From a virus: a stretch of 23,414 nt of DNA. The notes beneath the pieces are model-generated. The model did not search any database. It was given only the letters and a program-made list of their open reading frames with translations, and was not told the DNA's origin. Positions 5,257-12,274 of the stretch are shown here, piece by piece. How positions within the stretch are numbered: the stretch's first letter is position 1; every line of letters starts with the position of its first letter. The stretch covers positions 1 through 23,414 of the IMG/VR virus record IMGVR_UViG_3300047352_000553; one strand, given 5' to 3'. A program made the position numbers and the translations under genes.

Positions 5257-5515
5257 TGACTAGCCTCCATGGTCTGCTCATCCAGTAACGTCTCCAGTGA
5301 ACGCACTCGTACAGCGTTGTGAGCCTGCCGTACTTGCCCATCTCAATAGCAACTCGCAACTTGTCATCGCAGATGCCGAGGTAGATCATCTGGCGTACTT
5401 CAGCCATCGGGATCTGCATCTTGTGAGTTAGCTCTTCGGCAGTGAATGTCGTTATCCCTAGATTCATCAAACGGTCTAGGTTGACTGGTGCTTTGGCGTC
5501 TTTTTTAGTCGCCAT
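5237..5515 (-). CDS. Small winged-helix-like DNA-binding protein
   Basis: I start at ATG 5515 because GAGGG lies about 9 bases upstream and the start overlaps the preceding stop by 11 bases; the frame extends further upstream (to 5554) without a good site. The 92-residue product has a Lys-rich start, then TFTAEELTHKMQIPMAEVRQMIY, a helix-turn-helix of the winged-helix type (about residues 25-47). An aromatic C-terminal part (WRRYWMSRPWRL) follows. It could be a transcription factor of the early operon or a replication accessory protein. It overlaps the downstream nuclease by 20 bases. Confidence 0.65.
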   Translation of the reverse strand: MATKKDAKAPVNLDRLMNLGITTFTAEELTHKMQIPMAEVRQMIYLGICDDKLRVAIEMGKYGRLTTLYECVHWRRYWMSRPWRLVNGELAA

Positions 5516-5777
5516 TTTCCGCGCCCTCATTTTTTTCCAGTGCGACCAAAGCAATCAGGCAGTAGTGAGCCATCTTCAGAAGGTCGTGCTTTGGCTTTGC
5601 CCCGTCCTTTTTCCCCAGCCTTGCGGCGTACTTGATGACGCAAGCCATCGAATGATCCACCCCGTAACCGGAGTCGATAATCAGATCGATTGCCTGCGTT
5701 CCGTTCTTTGCGTAGTGCTCCGCGTAAGTGCCCAGCACATACGACTCAAGCTCCTTCAGCGCTTTCTTCTCCCTCAT
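5505..5777 (-). CDS. DUF3310-like protein
   Basis: AGGAGGT precedes the ATG at 5777 by 5-6 bases, one of the best ribosome-binding sites here. The 90-residue product contains IDLIIDSGYGVDHSMACVIK and YAARLGKKDGAKPKHDLLKMA, resembling the DUF3310 pattern (a short helix, then AIKY-RAGKK-DLKKA-Y) that is widespread in phage early regions and often lies near nucleotide metabolism or replication genes. No enzymatic activity is established for the family. It overlaps the nuclease-like gene upstream by 32 bases. Confidence 0.7.
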   Translation of the reverse strand: MREKKALKELESYVLGTYAEHYAKNGTQAIDLIIDSGYGVDHSMACVIKYAARLGKKDGAKPKHDLLKMAHYCLIALVALEKNEGAENGD

Positions 5778-6282
5778 CGTTACCTCCTAGCTTCCTCAAC
5801 ATTTTTTCCAAAGCGATCATGTCTTTGAGTGACGTGTGCTTGATCTTTCCGGAGTCCCGTTTCTCGGCGAATCCTCCTGACGTCTTCTCCCCCTGCTTAA
5901 CCATCTCGCATCGATTCCAAAACGCCTTTTTAGTTATCCATCCACCGAAGACCACGCCGTCATCGTGCTCGCTTGCGAAAACGTAGATGTCGCAACCGAA
6001 ATGCCTTTGAGTACAGTTGACGTGACCTTCAAACAATTCGTGGTTGTAAGGCACGTTCCTGCGCTTGGTTTTCACATCGACTGTCACATCCCTTTTCCCG
6101 AGATGAATGATGTAGTCGTAGTGCATGGTCTCTGAGCCACAGGACGTGTAAGCAAATCGATGGAACAGCAACCAGTTCCCGAACTCCTTCTCGCCGCTGA
6201 ATCCTGTCTCTTGCCCTGCGCCGTCCTTCAGGATCGTCGTGGCGTTGTAAGCTTTGCCGGTTGAGTAACCTTCTTCGCTCAA
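5746..6282 (-). CDS. PD-(D/E)XK-like nuclease
   Basis: The 178-residue product starts in an ATGA-type overlap with the upstream HNH gene. The core reads FSGEKEFGNWLLFHRF (Glu31 and Glu33 on a helix), HYDYIIHLG (Asp56) and TVDVKTKRR (Asp69-x-Lys71), in the order expected of a PD-(D/E)XK nuclease fold, here with Asp in place of Glu in the ExK. Restriction-like and recombination nucleases of phages use this fold. The charged tail (residues 145-178) looks disordered. It lies between a Ref-like HNH nuclease and DUF3310 in the replication operon. The fold assignment is by motif only. Confidence 0.65.
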   Translation of the reverse strand: MSEEGYSTGKAYNATTILKDGAGQETGFSGEKEFGNWLLFHRFAYTSCGSETMHYDYIIHLGKRDVTVDVKTKRRNVPYNHELFEGHVNCTQRHFGCDIYVFASEHDDGVVFGGWITKKAFWNRCEMVKQGEKTSGGFAEKRDSGKIKHTSLKDMIALEKMLRKLGGNDEGEESAEGA

Positions 6283-6596
6283 GCTTTCTCCTCCCTGAGT
6301 TGGTTGACCAATTCCTCAACGATGAACATCAGTTCTAGCTCCGGCCCGTAGCGCTCCTCGAATCTGCTCTTGTATGGATGCCTGCTGGTGAAAAGCTCGG
6401 TGTCACTGCCCTGCCTATGGTGGAAGAAGCAGAGCGGGATGACGTGGAAGTGCGCCCCAGCCTTTGTCTTTCCGTCGAGATGGTGAATCTCGGCTGGAGT
6501 GTGGCCCTTCCCTTCTCTGCGGCAGACGATGCACCCAAGAGATGCGACGTCATCCAGCCAGCGCTTTTCTTCTGCGTTAGGCGTCCTGCCCTTCAT
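6279..6596 (-). CDS. Ref-like HNH-fold nuclease
   Basis: The 105-residue protein has the zinc and catalytic pattern of the phage Ref family: CIVC (Cys22, Cys25), PAEIHH (His38, His39), and PLCFFHH (Cys56, His59, His60). Known Ref proteins, such as that of phage P1, are RecA-dependent nucleases that cut in D-loops or near RecA filaments and stimulate recombination. Other small HNH proteins share parts of this pattern. It sits in the leftward operon between the RHH protein and the PD-(D/E)XK-like gene, with ATGA-type overlaps on both sides. Confidence 0.78.
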   Translation of the reverse strand: MKGRTPNAEEKRWLDDVASLGCIVCRREGKGHTPAEIHHLDGKTKAGAHFHVIPLCFFHHRQGSDTELFTSRHPYKSRFEERYGPELELMFIVEELVNQLREEKA

Positions 6597-6784
6597 CCCC
6601 CCTTCGGCCTCCCCATCTTTGCCTGCTTTGCCTCTGGCTTCCGGCCACGCTTTTCCAGCAGGTCATTCACTGCCTCAATCAGCAGTCCGGTTACCGTTGT
6701 TTTTTCCCGCCGCGCCAAAACTTTCAGCGACTTCATCGCCTTTGCGTTGACTCGAAACGGCATCACTACTCTCTGTTCACTCAT
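6593..6784 (-). CDS. Ribbon-helix-helix type small DNA-binding protein
   Basis: I choose the ATG at 6784, which overlaps the upstream stop; a longer frame from 6835 would cover the preceding gene. The 63-residue product begins SEQRVVMPFRVNAKAMKSLK and continues LARREKTTVTGLLIEAVNDLL. This is a beta strand followed by two helices, as in ribbon-helix-helix repressors of the MetJ/Arc/ParG type. The basic tail (RGRKPEAKQAKMGRPKGG) has an AT-hook-like GRP. It may regulate the leftward operon itself. Confidence 0.72.
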   Translation of the reverse strand: MSEQRVVMPFRVNAKAMKSLKVLARREKTTVTGLLIEAVNDLLEKRGRKPEAKQAKMGRPKGG

Positions 6785-7116
6785 CCTCGGTAAGCCCTCT
6801 GCTCCATACGATTGTTTGCTCTCTCCGAACGCCATTGCTCGAACTCAATTTCACAGGCTCTGAACTCGGCCTTAGCCGCCGCGAGCATCCCCTTAGCCAC
6901 CCCTTTATTCAGTCGAGCGTTGTAAACATCACCCCGCTCATCTGCGAATCTCATCTGGGCGGCGGCAGTCTTGTTGCCCTTCACCTCTGCTTCCACCATG
7001 GCTTTGGCATAAGTCATTTTTTCCATTGCCTCTGCCCGCGAGATCTCTTCCTCGGCCTCTCGCATCTGCTCGCCAGCCGCCCTGATCTTTATGGCAAATC
7101 TCTCCTGCTCTTCCAT
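6781..7116 (-). CDS. Coiled-coil protein, unknown function
   Basis: The start is the ATG at 7116, in an overlap with the helicase stop. The 111-residue product is almost entirely a Glu/Lys/Ala/Met-rich helix (ERFAIKIRAAGEQMREAEEE and onwards), so it should form a long coiled coil. Its place immediately after the helicase suggests a helicase partner or a DNA-structure protein, but there is no sequence proof. I recognise no family. Confidence 0.72.
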   Translation of the reverse strand: MEEQERFAIKIRAAGEQMREAEEEISRAEAMEKMTYAKAMVEAEVKGNKTAAAQMRFADERGDVYNARLNKGVAKGMLAAAKAEFRACEIEFEQWRSERANNRMEQRAYRG

Positions 7117-8069
7117 CACTCCTCCAACTCCGGTCGGTAAACGAATGGCTTGCCGTGCTTGGTGTGGAAGGCTCTGGCATCGGTGCGCCACAAGCCGATG
7201 TTTGATTCAAAGCCGACCAATCTCTGTTTCTTAATCATCAGCGTGACGTCAGGCTGTTCGAGTAACTCCATGTCGTCGTCCCGTGGGGCGGCTCCATTCG
7301 CGAGCCAGAACTGCCTGTCCTTTTTCTTTTTGTTCGCCCAGCAAGCCACCACGTTCATAGCGTTATCAGCAAGGCCTCCACTTCCCTTCAAGTCGTCGAC
7401 CACAGGGCGAGGGTTATCGCCGTCTGAGTGACCGCCTTTGCGGGAGTGGTGAACCAGTACGAGATGGGCATCGTGGGTGCGGACTAGATTGGTAAGCTCA
7501 ACAACGAAGTCACGCTCAAGGTTCAGATCATTCATCGGCATCGTGATTCGCTGGAGGCAGTCCAGCACGATCAGCTTGCAACCCTGCTTCAGCATGTAAT
7601 CCACCTTGGCGACTGCCGCATGTGGCTTATCGACCATCTCGTTGATGACGTATAGATATTCATTCAGGAGAGCCATGCACTTTTCGGTGACAGACGGAAT
7701 CGGAGAACCGTTGCAAAGCTGGTCGCACATCAGGCTCAAAAGATACGGCGTGTCCATCTCGTAGCTGATGTAACCCGCCTTGATCTTGTGCATGACGTAG
7801 TCGGCAACCAAGTAATTTGCCACCGTGGACTTATAGGAGCCGCGACTACCAAACAGGATCGTGACCTCACGCGGTCGCAGGGCAAATCGATCTCCGTCCC
7901 GATCCCAGAATGGATAGAACGCATCTCTGTTTACGCCGTGTTCTCGCCACTCCAGAACATTGTCCGTGAACTCCCCCGCCGTGTAGACGTTCTGGAATCC
8001 CTCCAGCGAAGAGTTAATGTCCAAGTCTTCGAGTTGCATGAACTCGCTGTCGGTGGGTTTCCTAGACAT
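7116..8069 (-). CDS. SF4/RecA-fold replicative helicase (DnaB/RepA-like)
   Basis: The 317-residue protein has a Walker A loop GSRGSYKST (residues 74-82), a Walker B strand KLIVLD (165-170) and a sensor-like VHHSRKGG (206-213), the layout of hexameric RecA-fold helicases of the DnaB/RepA/AAA_25 group. It lacks a primase domain and the N-terminal DnaB domain, so it is a compact helicase that probably unwinds phage DNA at the fork. I use the ATG at 8069; another at 8078 is possible because an AAGGA site serves both imperfectly. It follows the initiator and zinc-finger primase genes, giving a complete start-of-replication set. Confidence 0.82.
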   Translation of the reverse strand: MSRKPTDSEFMQLEDLDINSSLEGFQNVYTAGEFTDNVLEWREHGVNRDAFYPFWDRDGDRFALRPREVTILFGSRGSYKSTVANYLVADYVMHKIKAGYISYEMDTPYLLSLMCDQLCNGSPIPSVTEKCMALLNEYLYVINEMVDKPHAAVAKVDYMLKQGCKLIVLDCLQRITMPMNDLNLERDFVVELTNLVRTHDAHLVLVHHSRKGGHSDGDNPRPVVDDLKGSGGLADNAMNVVACWANKKKKDRQFWLANGAAPRDDDMELLEQPDVTLMIKKQRLVGFESNIGLWRTDARAFHTKHGKPFVYRPELEE

Positions 8070-8712
8070 AAAGCTCATCGTCCTTTCGCTCGGGCGCAGA
8101 AACTTCATCCATCCAGCGCTCTTGGTTGATGTAGGTTTCTGGGTTCAGGATGTAGCGGGGATCAGGATTCCAAACGCGGGTGCGCAGATCCTTCTCAATC
8201 AAACCCAACGTAGCCATGTTGAGTTTTCCAAGCTTCTTGACGCACTTGGGCTTAGCCACCTTCTTTGGGAAAAGCTTCCAGATTCGCTCTATTACTTCTT
8301 CTTTTTCTATGTCCCGTGACTGTCCCGTGACTGTCCCGTGACTGTCACTTTTTGTTCTTATATTCTTGTTTCTTTCTTCTTGTTCTTTAGCGAGCTTCTC
8401 CTTTGCTCTTTGCCTACGCTTCCTAGCCGCACCTGTAGCGTCCGCACTTTGCTTGTCATCCCAGTTGATGATGTCCCAGTCATCAGCGATTAACTCAACG
8501 TCCATCAAGCGCTCCTTGACGGACGCCATCTCGACAGGGGTCAGCCCCAAATGCACCGACAGCATCTGGTCGCGGAGCTTCTCGTTGTCTTGATCCAGCG
8601 TCCCGTCAGCCTTCGCGCACATAAGCGAGACGTAGTGCCAGCGGTCTTCAAAAGAAAGTATTCGGAGTCGGGGATGCTGGGCGAGTTCGGTATACAACTT
8701 GAACCACTTCAT
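8062..8712 (-). CDS. Lambda-O/DnaD-like phage replication initiator
   Basis: ATG at 8712 (GGAG 9 bases upstream) gives 216 residues. The N-terminal part (MKWFKLYTELAQHPRLRILS) resembles the winged-helix start of phage replication initiators. The middle (residues 95-140) is a Lys/Arg/Glu/Gln-rich linker. The C terminus (FPKKVAKPKCVKKL, then DPRYILNPETYINQERWMDE) matches the C-terminal region of many phage O/DnaD-type proteins that recruit the helicase. The linker DNA holds three exact 11-base repeats, as in lambda O, where the origin lies inside the gene. Its stop overlaps the helicase start. Confidence 0.75.
   Translation of the reverse strand: MKWFKLYTELAQHPRLRILSFEDRWHYVSLMCAKADGTLDQDNEKLRDQMLSVHLGLTPVEMASVKERLMDVELIADDWDIINWDDKQSADATGAARKRRQRAKEKLAKEQEERNKNIRTKSDSHGTVTGQSRDIEKEEVIERIWKLFPKKVAKPKCVKKLGKLNMATLGLIEKDLRTRVWNPDPRYILNPETYINQERWMDEVSAPERKDDELYV
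8311..8343 (-). repeat. Three 11-base direct repeats inside the initiator gene (candidate origin iterons)
   Basis: On the - strand, AGTCACGGGAC is repeated three times without interruption, beside strongly pyrimidine-rich DNA on both sides. The unit spans about one helical turn, so initiator copies would bind one face. Because 11 is not a multiple of 3, the same DNA unit is read in all three frames and contributes different residues (SHGTVTGQSRD). Confidence 0.65.
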
Positions 8713-9158
8713 ACTTCGCGGCTCCAAGTGTTCTTTTTGTAGAACTCAAGGGCATTGCATTGCAGGCGGCGAGACTCTCGCTTAACTGCGCCCTGAAACT
8801 TTTCCCAGTCCTTTTTGGTGAACCTGTCGCGAGGCTGGTCTAAGCCGATCCTCACAGTGAACTCGTCGTCCTCGGGAACCCAGTTCTTGGCCGTCCTGTA
8901 GCCCCTGACGTGCTCATGAGGGTTATCGGGGAACATATCGCACTCTGTTAGCCCGACAGATTCCATGATATGCTTCGCCGCGCACCCGCGAGTGAGGCAG
9001 TTCATGACGATGCGGTCGCCATTCCTGCCTAATCCGATACTCAGCTTCACGCTGTCACCGTTATGGGCGGGACACCTTGCTATGTATTTGTCATCGCCCA
9101 CCCGCCTTACATATTCTAGGCGGGTCAGAAAATTCTGAAGTCTTGATTGGATATCCAA
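8709..9158 (-). CDS. Primase zinc-finger (CHC2-like) protein without a catalytic domain
   Basis: TTG at 9158 with GGGGA about 8 bases upstream gives 149 residues; the next Met is far inside. The fold signature is YIARCPAHNGDSVKL, then IVMNCLTRGCAAKHIMESVG, a CHxC-type zinc ribbon as in the N-terminal domain of bacterial and phage primases. No TOPRIM or other catalytic primase domain follows, either here or in an adjacent gene. The rest is charged and Trp-rich. It is the promoter-proximal gene of the leftward operon. It may be a split primase subunit or a host-primase adaptor. Confidence 0.78.
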   Translation of the reverse strand: MDIQSRLQNFLTRLEYVRRVGDDKYIARCPAHNGDSVKLSIGLGRNGDRIVMNCLTRGCAAKHIMESVGLTECDMFPDNPHEHVRGYRTAKNWVPEDDEFTVRIGLDQPRDRFTKKDWEKFQGAVKRESRRLQCNALEFYKKNTWSREV

Positions 9159-9323
9159 TCTAAGTTCCCCATTTCTTCAGTTGATTTCGTTTAACAAAGT
9201 ATCCTGTTATTGGGCATTAATCAAGGGTATGTCACCTTTTTCACTTGCAAACCGTGTTTAGTAGATATACCTTATGAAGAAATGTACGGACGTATTAAGG
9301 ACTGGAGCAGTCCGGAGGCAACA
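9159..9323 (+). promoter_or_regulatory. Divergent regulatory region between the replication operon and the repressor gene
   Basis: No gene is supported in this AT-rich stretch between the leftward primase gene and the rightward repressor. For the - strand, TTGATT (9219-9224) and TACTTT (9196-9201) are spaced by 17 bases and could drive the replication operon. For the + strand, TTGCAA near 9245 with a TATACC-like box is weaker. A rightward frame from 9210 has a TTG start but a poor site, so the repressor is started at 9324 instead. Confidence 0.4.
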
Positions 9324-9767
9324 ATGAATGCTGATGAAATTAGCGGCGAAGCGGTATCGCTAAGCGAAAAAAACAATAGATCTGAAAGGTTTATGGCGAT
9401 TCTCAAGCGCCATCAAATACCTAAGCACGGCGCTCAGACCGTGATGGCAAAAGTGATTGGCGTCTCTGAGGCCACCATAGCGGCATGGATGCGAGGATCC
9501 TTACCCAGAGATCCTGCAACGCTTATCAACTTCTGCGATCACTACGATGTAGATTTGTATTGGTGGGTAACAGGCAATGCGAGACCTAGAGCGGAAATAG
9601 CTTTAGATCTTTGGATGGATGCCCTTGATAAAGTGAACACCTTCTTCGGCGCTAGAGAAATTGAAGTGCCAGAGCGACAGAAGATGGCAATTACCGTTCA
9701 GGTTTATAACCATCCGACAAATGCAGATGAATATTTAGACACTATGTCGAAGGTCATTAGCTACTAA
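9324..9767 (+). CDS. CI-type phage repressor (HTH, no peptidase domain)
   Basis: I use ATG 9324 because GGAGG is 5 bases upstream. The 147-residue protein has a helix-turn-helix, GAQTVMAKVIGVSEATIAAW (residues 36-55), followed by LINFCDHYDVDLYWWVTGNA, typical of the phage CI repressor N-terminal domain. The C-terminal half is helical and lacks a Ser/Lys LexA-type peptidase, so induction would not use RecA-stimulated self-cleavage. Its position beside divergent transcription, and next to the AGCTAC sites that follow, fits a lysogeny regulator. The residues before 9324 are probably untranslated. Confidence 0.8.
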   Translation: MNADEISGEAVSLSEKNNRSERFMAILKRHQIPKHGAQTVMAKVIGVSEATIAAWMRGSLPRDPATLINFCDHYDVDLYWWVTGNARPRAEIALDLWMDALDKVNTFFGAREIEVPERQKMAITVQVYNHPTNADEYLDTMSKVISY

Positions 9768-9829
9768 ATCAATATGTAGCTTAATTAGACACATTTCTAA
9801 ACTATAGATTGACATCCACATTTAGCTAC
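9759..9829 (+). repeat. Three AGCTAC repeats, candidate repressor operators
   Basis: AGCTAC occurs at 9759-9764 and 9824-9829, and in inverted orientation (GTAGCT) at 9776-9781. The first two form an inverted pair with an 11-base gap over the repressor stop codon. The third lies between the -35 and -10 boxes of the promoter at 9809-9837, where bound repressor would block RNA polymerase. Flanking bases are AT-rich in each copy. Confidence 0.55.
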
Positions 9830-9837
9830 GGTTTACT
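9809..9837 (+). promoter_or_regulatory. Sigma-70 promoter for the recombination genes
   Basis: A consensus TTGACA (9809-9814), 17 bases and TTTACT (9832-9837; four of six matches to TATAAT) lead into the annealase gene at 9862. The AGCTAC box overlaps the spacer, implying repression by the upstream CI-like protein. This is the clearest promoter for rightward transcription in the window. Confidence 0.7.
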
Positions 9838-9861
9838 CTCTCATGAAGAGGGATTAAACGT

Positions 9862-10524
9862 ATGCTTTATCAGGAATTTATCTGGCAACAGCTTTGCGAT
9901 ATTGACGTAACTCCTTACGTTCATGCAGACACCGCCAAAGACAGCAAGAACAACCCGTTAGTCTATCTGCCTTGGCAGTACGCACATCAACTAATGATGG
10001 CGGTATTCCCCTCCTACTCATGGCGCTTTCAGAAAACCCCTGAAGGCTCTGAGTGCTTTTACTTTAAAGATGGCACAGCAGAGGTGCGTGTCATTCTGAA
10101 AGTAGGAGAAGTGGAGATCGAAGCGTCTAAATCTGTAACGGATTTCAACGGCGACCCTCTAGTAAACCCAAACGCCAACAGCATCCACAACGCAAAGATG
10201 AGATGCCGCGTCCGCGCCTTGGCGGAGTTGGGTCTTGGCTGGGAGCTATTCGTAAACCCCTCGAAGTTTATTGCGAAGCCAGACGAAGCCAAGCAAGAGG
10301 GCGGAAAGAAAGCCGCCAAGCCAAAGGCCAAGACAACCAAGTCTGCGTCAGACGACGCGGCCAAGAACAAGTTTTTTCAGGCTCTCATGGATTGTGAGTC
10401 TGAAGAAAAAGCTAAAGCCAAATTGCCGAAGGCAAGGCATAGCTGGGTAGAAAACCGGAAATGGGACGAGGAAGAGTTCGACCGGCGATGGAGTGAACTG
10501 GAGCAAGAGAGGAAATGGAAATGA
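9862..10524 (+). CDS. Sak-type (DUF1071) single-strand annealing protein
   Basis: The 220-residue product carries VYLPWQYAHQLMMAVFPSYS (residues 34-53), a Phe/Gly-rich beta region, then NPNANSIHNAKMRCRVRALAE and GLGWELF near residue 125. This order is that of Rad52-superfamily annealases of the Sak/DUF1071 group. They coat ssDNA and pair complementary strands during phage recombination, together with an exonuclease. The Lys/Ala-rich tail after residue 135 looks flexible, then a helical, Trp-rich end. The start follows a purine-rich site (AGAGGG). The partner exonuclease and SSB lie two and three genes downstream, supporting the role. Confidence 0.75.
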   Translation: MLYQEFIWQQLCDIDVTPYVHADTAKDSKNNPLVYLPWQYAHQLMMAVFPSYSWRFQKTPEGSECFYFKDGTAEVRVILKVGEVEIEASKSVTDFNGDPLVNPNANSIHNAKMRCRVRALAELGLGWELFVNPSKFIAKPDEAKQEGGKKAAKPKAKTTKSASDDAAKNKFFQALMDCESEEKAKAKLPKARHSWVENRKWDEEEFDRRWSELEQERKWK

Positions 10525-10811
10525 AAAATAAAAAGCGCCCCAAAAGGCGGATGGGAGGCCTGAAGCGAACCGTAATGATTATGGTGGGTCGCAAAGGTAG
10601 ACGCCCTATCGATTTGCAGTTTTTTTTAGAGCATCGGGATTTAATTTTGTCGGCGTGGTCGCGCACAGATCTCGAAGGACGAATCAAAAACTGGACTGCG
10701 GCCAACGTCCTGCCATCAATTTTCATTAAAGAAGAAGTGAACTGCGGCGATGAACTGAGATGGAAAGCAGAAGCAAGCGCTTTATCGGAGGGCATACTAT
10801 GGCGGCGGTAG
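10521..10811 (+). CDS. Small basic protein between annealase and exonuclease
   Basis: ATG at 10521, in an ATGA overlap with the annealase stop and AGGA 7 bases upstream, gives 96 residues. An ATG at 10515 is closer to the ribosome-binding site than ideal. The N terminus is very basic (KNKKRPKRRMGGLKRT), then a helical region and a Trp-containing middle (IKNWTAANVLPSIF). No family is recognised. Wedged inside a recombination cassette, it may bind DNA or help the annealase, which is only inference. It overlaps the exonuclease gene by 13 bases. Confidence 0.68.
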   Translation: MKNKKRPKRRMGGLKRTVMIMVGRKGRRPIDLQFFLEHRDLILSAWSRTDLEGRIKNWTAANVLPSIFIKEEVNCGDELRWKAEASALSEGILWRR

Positions 10812-11818
10812 AACAAGGATCAGCCGAATGGCTTGAGCAACGCAAAGGGAAGATAACTGGGACTGCTGTGGGAGTCCTAGAGCAAGTAAACCCGTATCAA
10901 AAACCACATGAATGGGTACGGGCAATGGTCAGAGATCTCGCTGGGGTTGATTCCGAGTTCAGGATGAACCCCGCCGTCGAGCATGGCCAAGCAATGGAGT
11001 CAGTCGCCAAGGCTTGGTACGAGCGAGCCTTTGATTGCGTTGTCGATGAGACCGACTTCATCGTTCATCCCAACTACAGCTTCCTCGGAGCATCTCCTGA
11101 CGGACTTGTTGGGCTGGATGGCGCTTTGGAGATCAAGTGCCCTTATCCTAAATGGAACAAGGCTCCCTACTCGGTCTACGACGCGAAGAAGAAGATGTAT
11201 CTGCGGCAGTGTCAGCTTCAGATGGAAGTGCTGGACGTCGATTGGATCGACTTTCTTTGCTACTTGTCTCCGAACGCTGAGTCACATCCTGAGTACAACA
11301 TTGAACGTGTTCACCGTGAGTCGGGCTGGCTACATGAGGAGCTTTCTGCATCTCTTTTGCCCGTTCCTGCCAAGGGGAAGGTTCCTCGCATTGACTTGTA
11401 TGCCGAGTGGCATGAGCACATTCACGCTGAGTACAGCGATCTAGAGCGGCGCAAGGTTCACACCGACGCCGCGCAGGATATGTACGAGGTTGTCACCGAC
11501 TCGAAGATGGGTCAGCTATCAGATGCCTTGCTAAAAAAGGCTGAGATAGAGGATTCGATCTCAAGCCAACTTAAACAGATCGCCACCTACGAAGATTTGG
11601 TGGGAGCGCTCAAGAAAGAGATAGCCGAAACATACGACCGCAACGTCACAGACGGTGTGTCTCGGGTTCAGGTTATCAAGCGCAGGGGATCGTTCAATTA
11701 TCGGGAAGCGTTCGAGGTGCTGGGTGGCGATGCCGCACTGCTGGCGAAAGGCCTCGACGTTGAAGAGTTCAGATCGGCGTCTAACACGCGCCAAATCAAA
11801 GTGAAGCTGGGAGATTAG
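10799..11818 (+). CDS. YqaJ/lambda-exonuclease family recombination nuclease
   Basis: ATG 10799 follows GGAGGG by about 6 bases and gives 339 residues. The N terminus reads QGSAEWLEQRKGKITGT, then EHGQAME (Glu61, His62), FLGASPDGL (Asp101), LEIKCPY (Glu111-x-Lys113) and QCQLQMEVLDVDW (Gln137-Gln141). These are the landmarks of the lambda exonuclease/YqaJ PD-(D/E)XK family. It digests one strand from a DNA end and hands ssDNA to the annealase. The C-terminal 110 residues form a charged helical extension that may be specific to this group. The annealase-exonuclease-SSB order makes a red-type system. Confidence 0.88.
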   Translation: MAAVEQGSAEWLEQRKGKITGTAVGVLEQVNPYQKPHEWVRAMVRDLAGVDSEFRMNPAVEHGQAMESVAKAWYERAFDCVVDETDFIVHPNYSFLGASPDGLVGLDGALEIKCPYPKWNKAPYSVYDAKKKMYLRQCQLQMEVLDVDWIDFLCYLSPNAESHPEYNIERVHRESGWLHEELSASLLPVPAKGKVPRIDLYAEWHEHIHAEYSDLERRKVHTDAAQDMYEVVTDSKMGQLSDALLKKAEIEDSISSQLKQIATYEDLVGALKKEIAETYDRNVTDGVSRVQVIKRRGSFNYREAFEVLGGDAALLAKGLDVEEFRSASNTRQIKVKLGD

Positions 11819-11820
11819 CC

Positions 11821-12267
11821 ATGAAGACAATGTATGTTGAGGGGGAGGTGGCGTTCTGCAACCTCAAAGAGTTTGACACCTATAAGGGAAAGAGCACAGA
11901 CAAGTACACCATCACGGTGAAGCTTGATGCGGCTAATTCAGATGCGCTCACGGACGCTGGAGTTCAGGTCAAAGATTACAAAGGAACTCCGCAAAGGAAG
12001 TTCGCGACTACCTATGAGGTGAATATTTTTAACCCTGACTTGAGTCCATGGGAGAAGGGTGAAATTCCCTATGGCTCCAAGGTCAAGATTATGGCGAAAG
12101 TCTCTGACGAGCCTTATGGAGAGTACGGACACTCTACCTTCGTCCAACAAGTTCAGGTTTTGGAAGAGGCTGGCGGCGGCGTTGCCGATGGCTTCTCTGC
12201 AATTGAGCCTCCAAAACTTGAAGACATGCCTGAAGAAGTGGCGAACGAGGAAGACATTCCGTTCTGA
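11821..12267 (+). CDS. Phage single-stranded DNA-binding protein (gp2.5/DUF2815-like)
   Basis: The 148-residue protein starts 2 bases after the exonuclease stop. Its first 110 residues are strand-rich with Lys/Tyr/Phe spacing typical of an OB fold (KTMYVEGEVAFCNLKEFD, TYEVNIFNP, STFVQQVQVLEE). It ends with an acidic tail finishing in EEDIPF, the classic SSB C-terminal peptide used to recruit partners. This matches the DUF2815 or T7 gp2.5-like SSBs found next to YqaJ exonucleases. The GGA just after the stop belongs to the leader of the next gene. Confidence 0.85.
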   Translation: MKTMYVEGEVAFCNLKEFDTYKGKSTDKYTITVKLDAANSDALTDAGVQVKDYKGTPQRKFATTYEVNIFNPDLSPWEKGEIPYGSKVKIMAKVSDEPYGEYGHSTFVQQVQVLEEAGGGVADGFSAIEPPKLEDMPEEVANEEDIPF

Positions 12268-12274
12268 GGACATG

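Noticed and set aside
7205-7250. CTGATGA followed by GAAAC on the - strand, resembling a hammerhead core
   Set aside because: Only five bases lie between the two boxes, so stem II cannot form. The bases encode LMIKKQR of the helicase.
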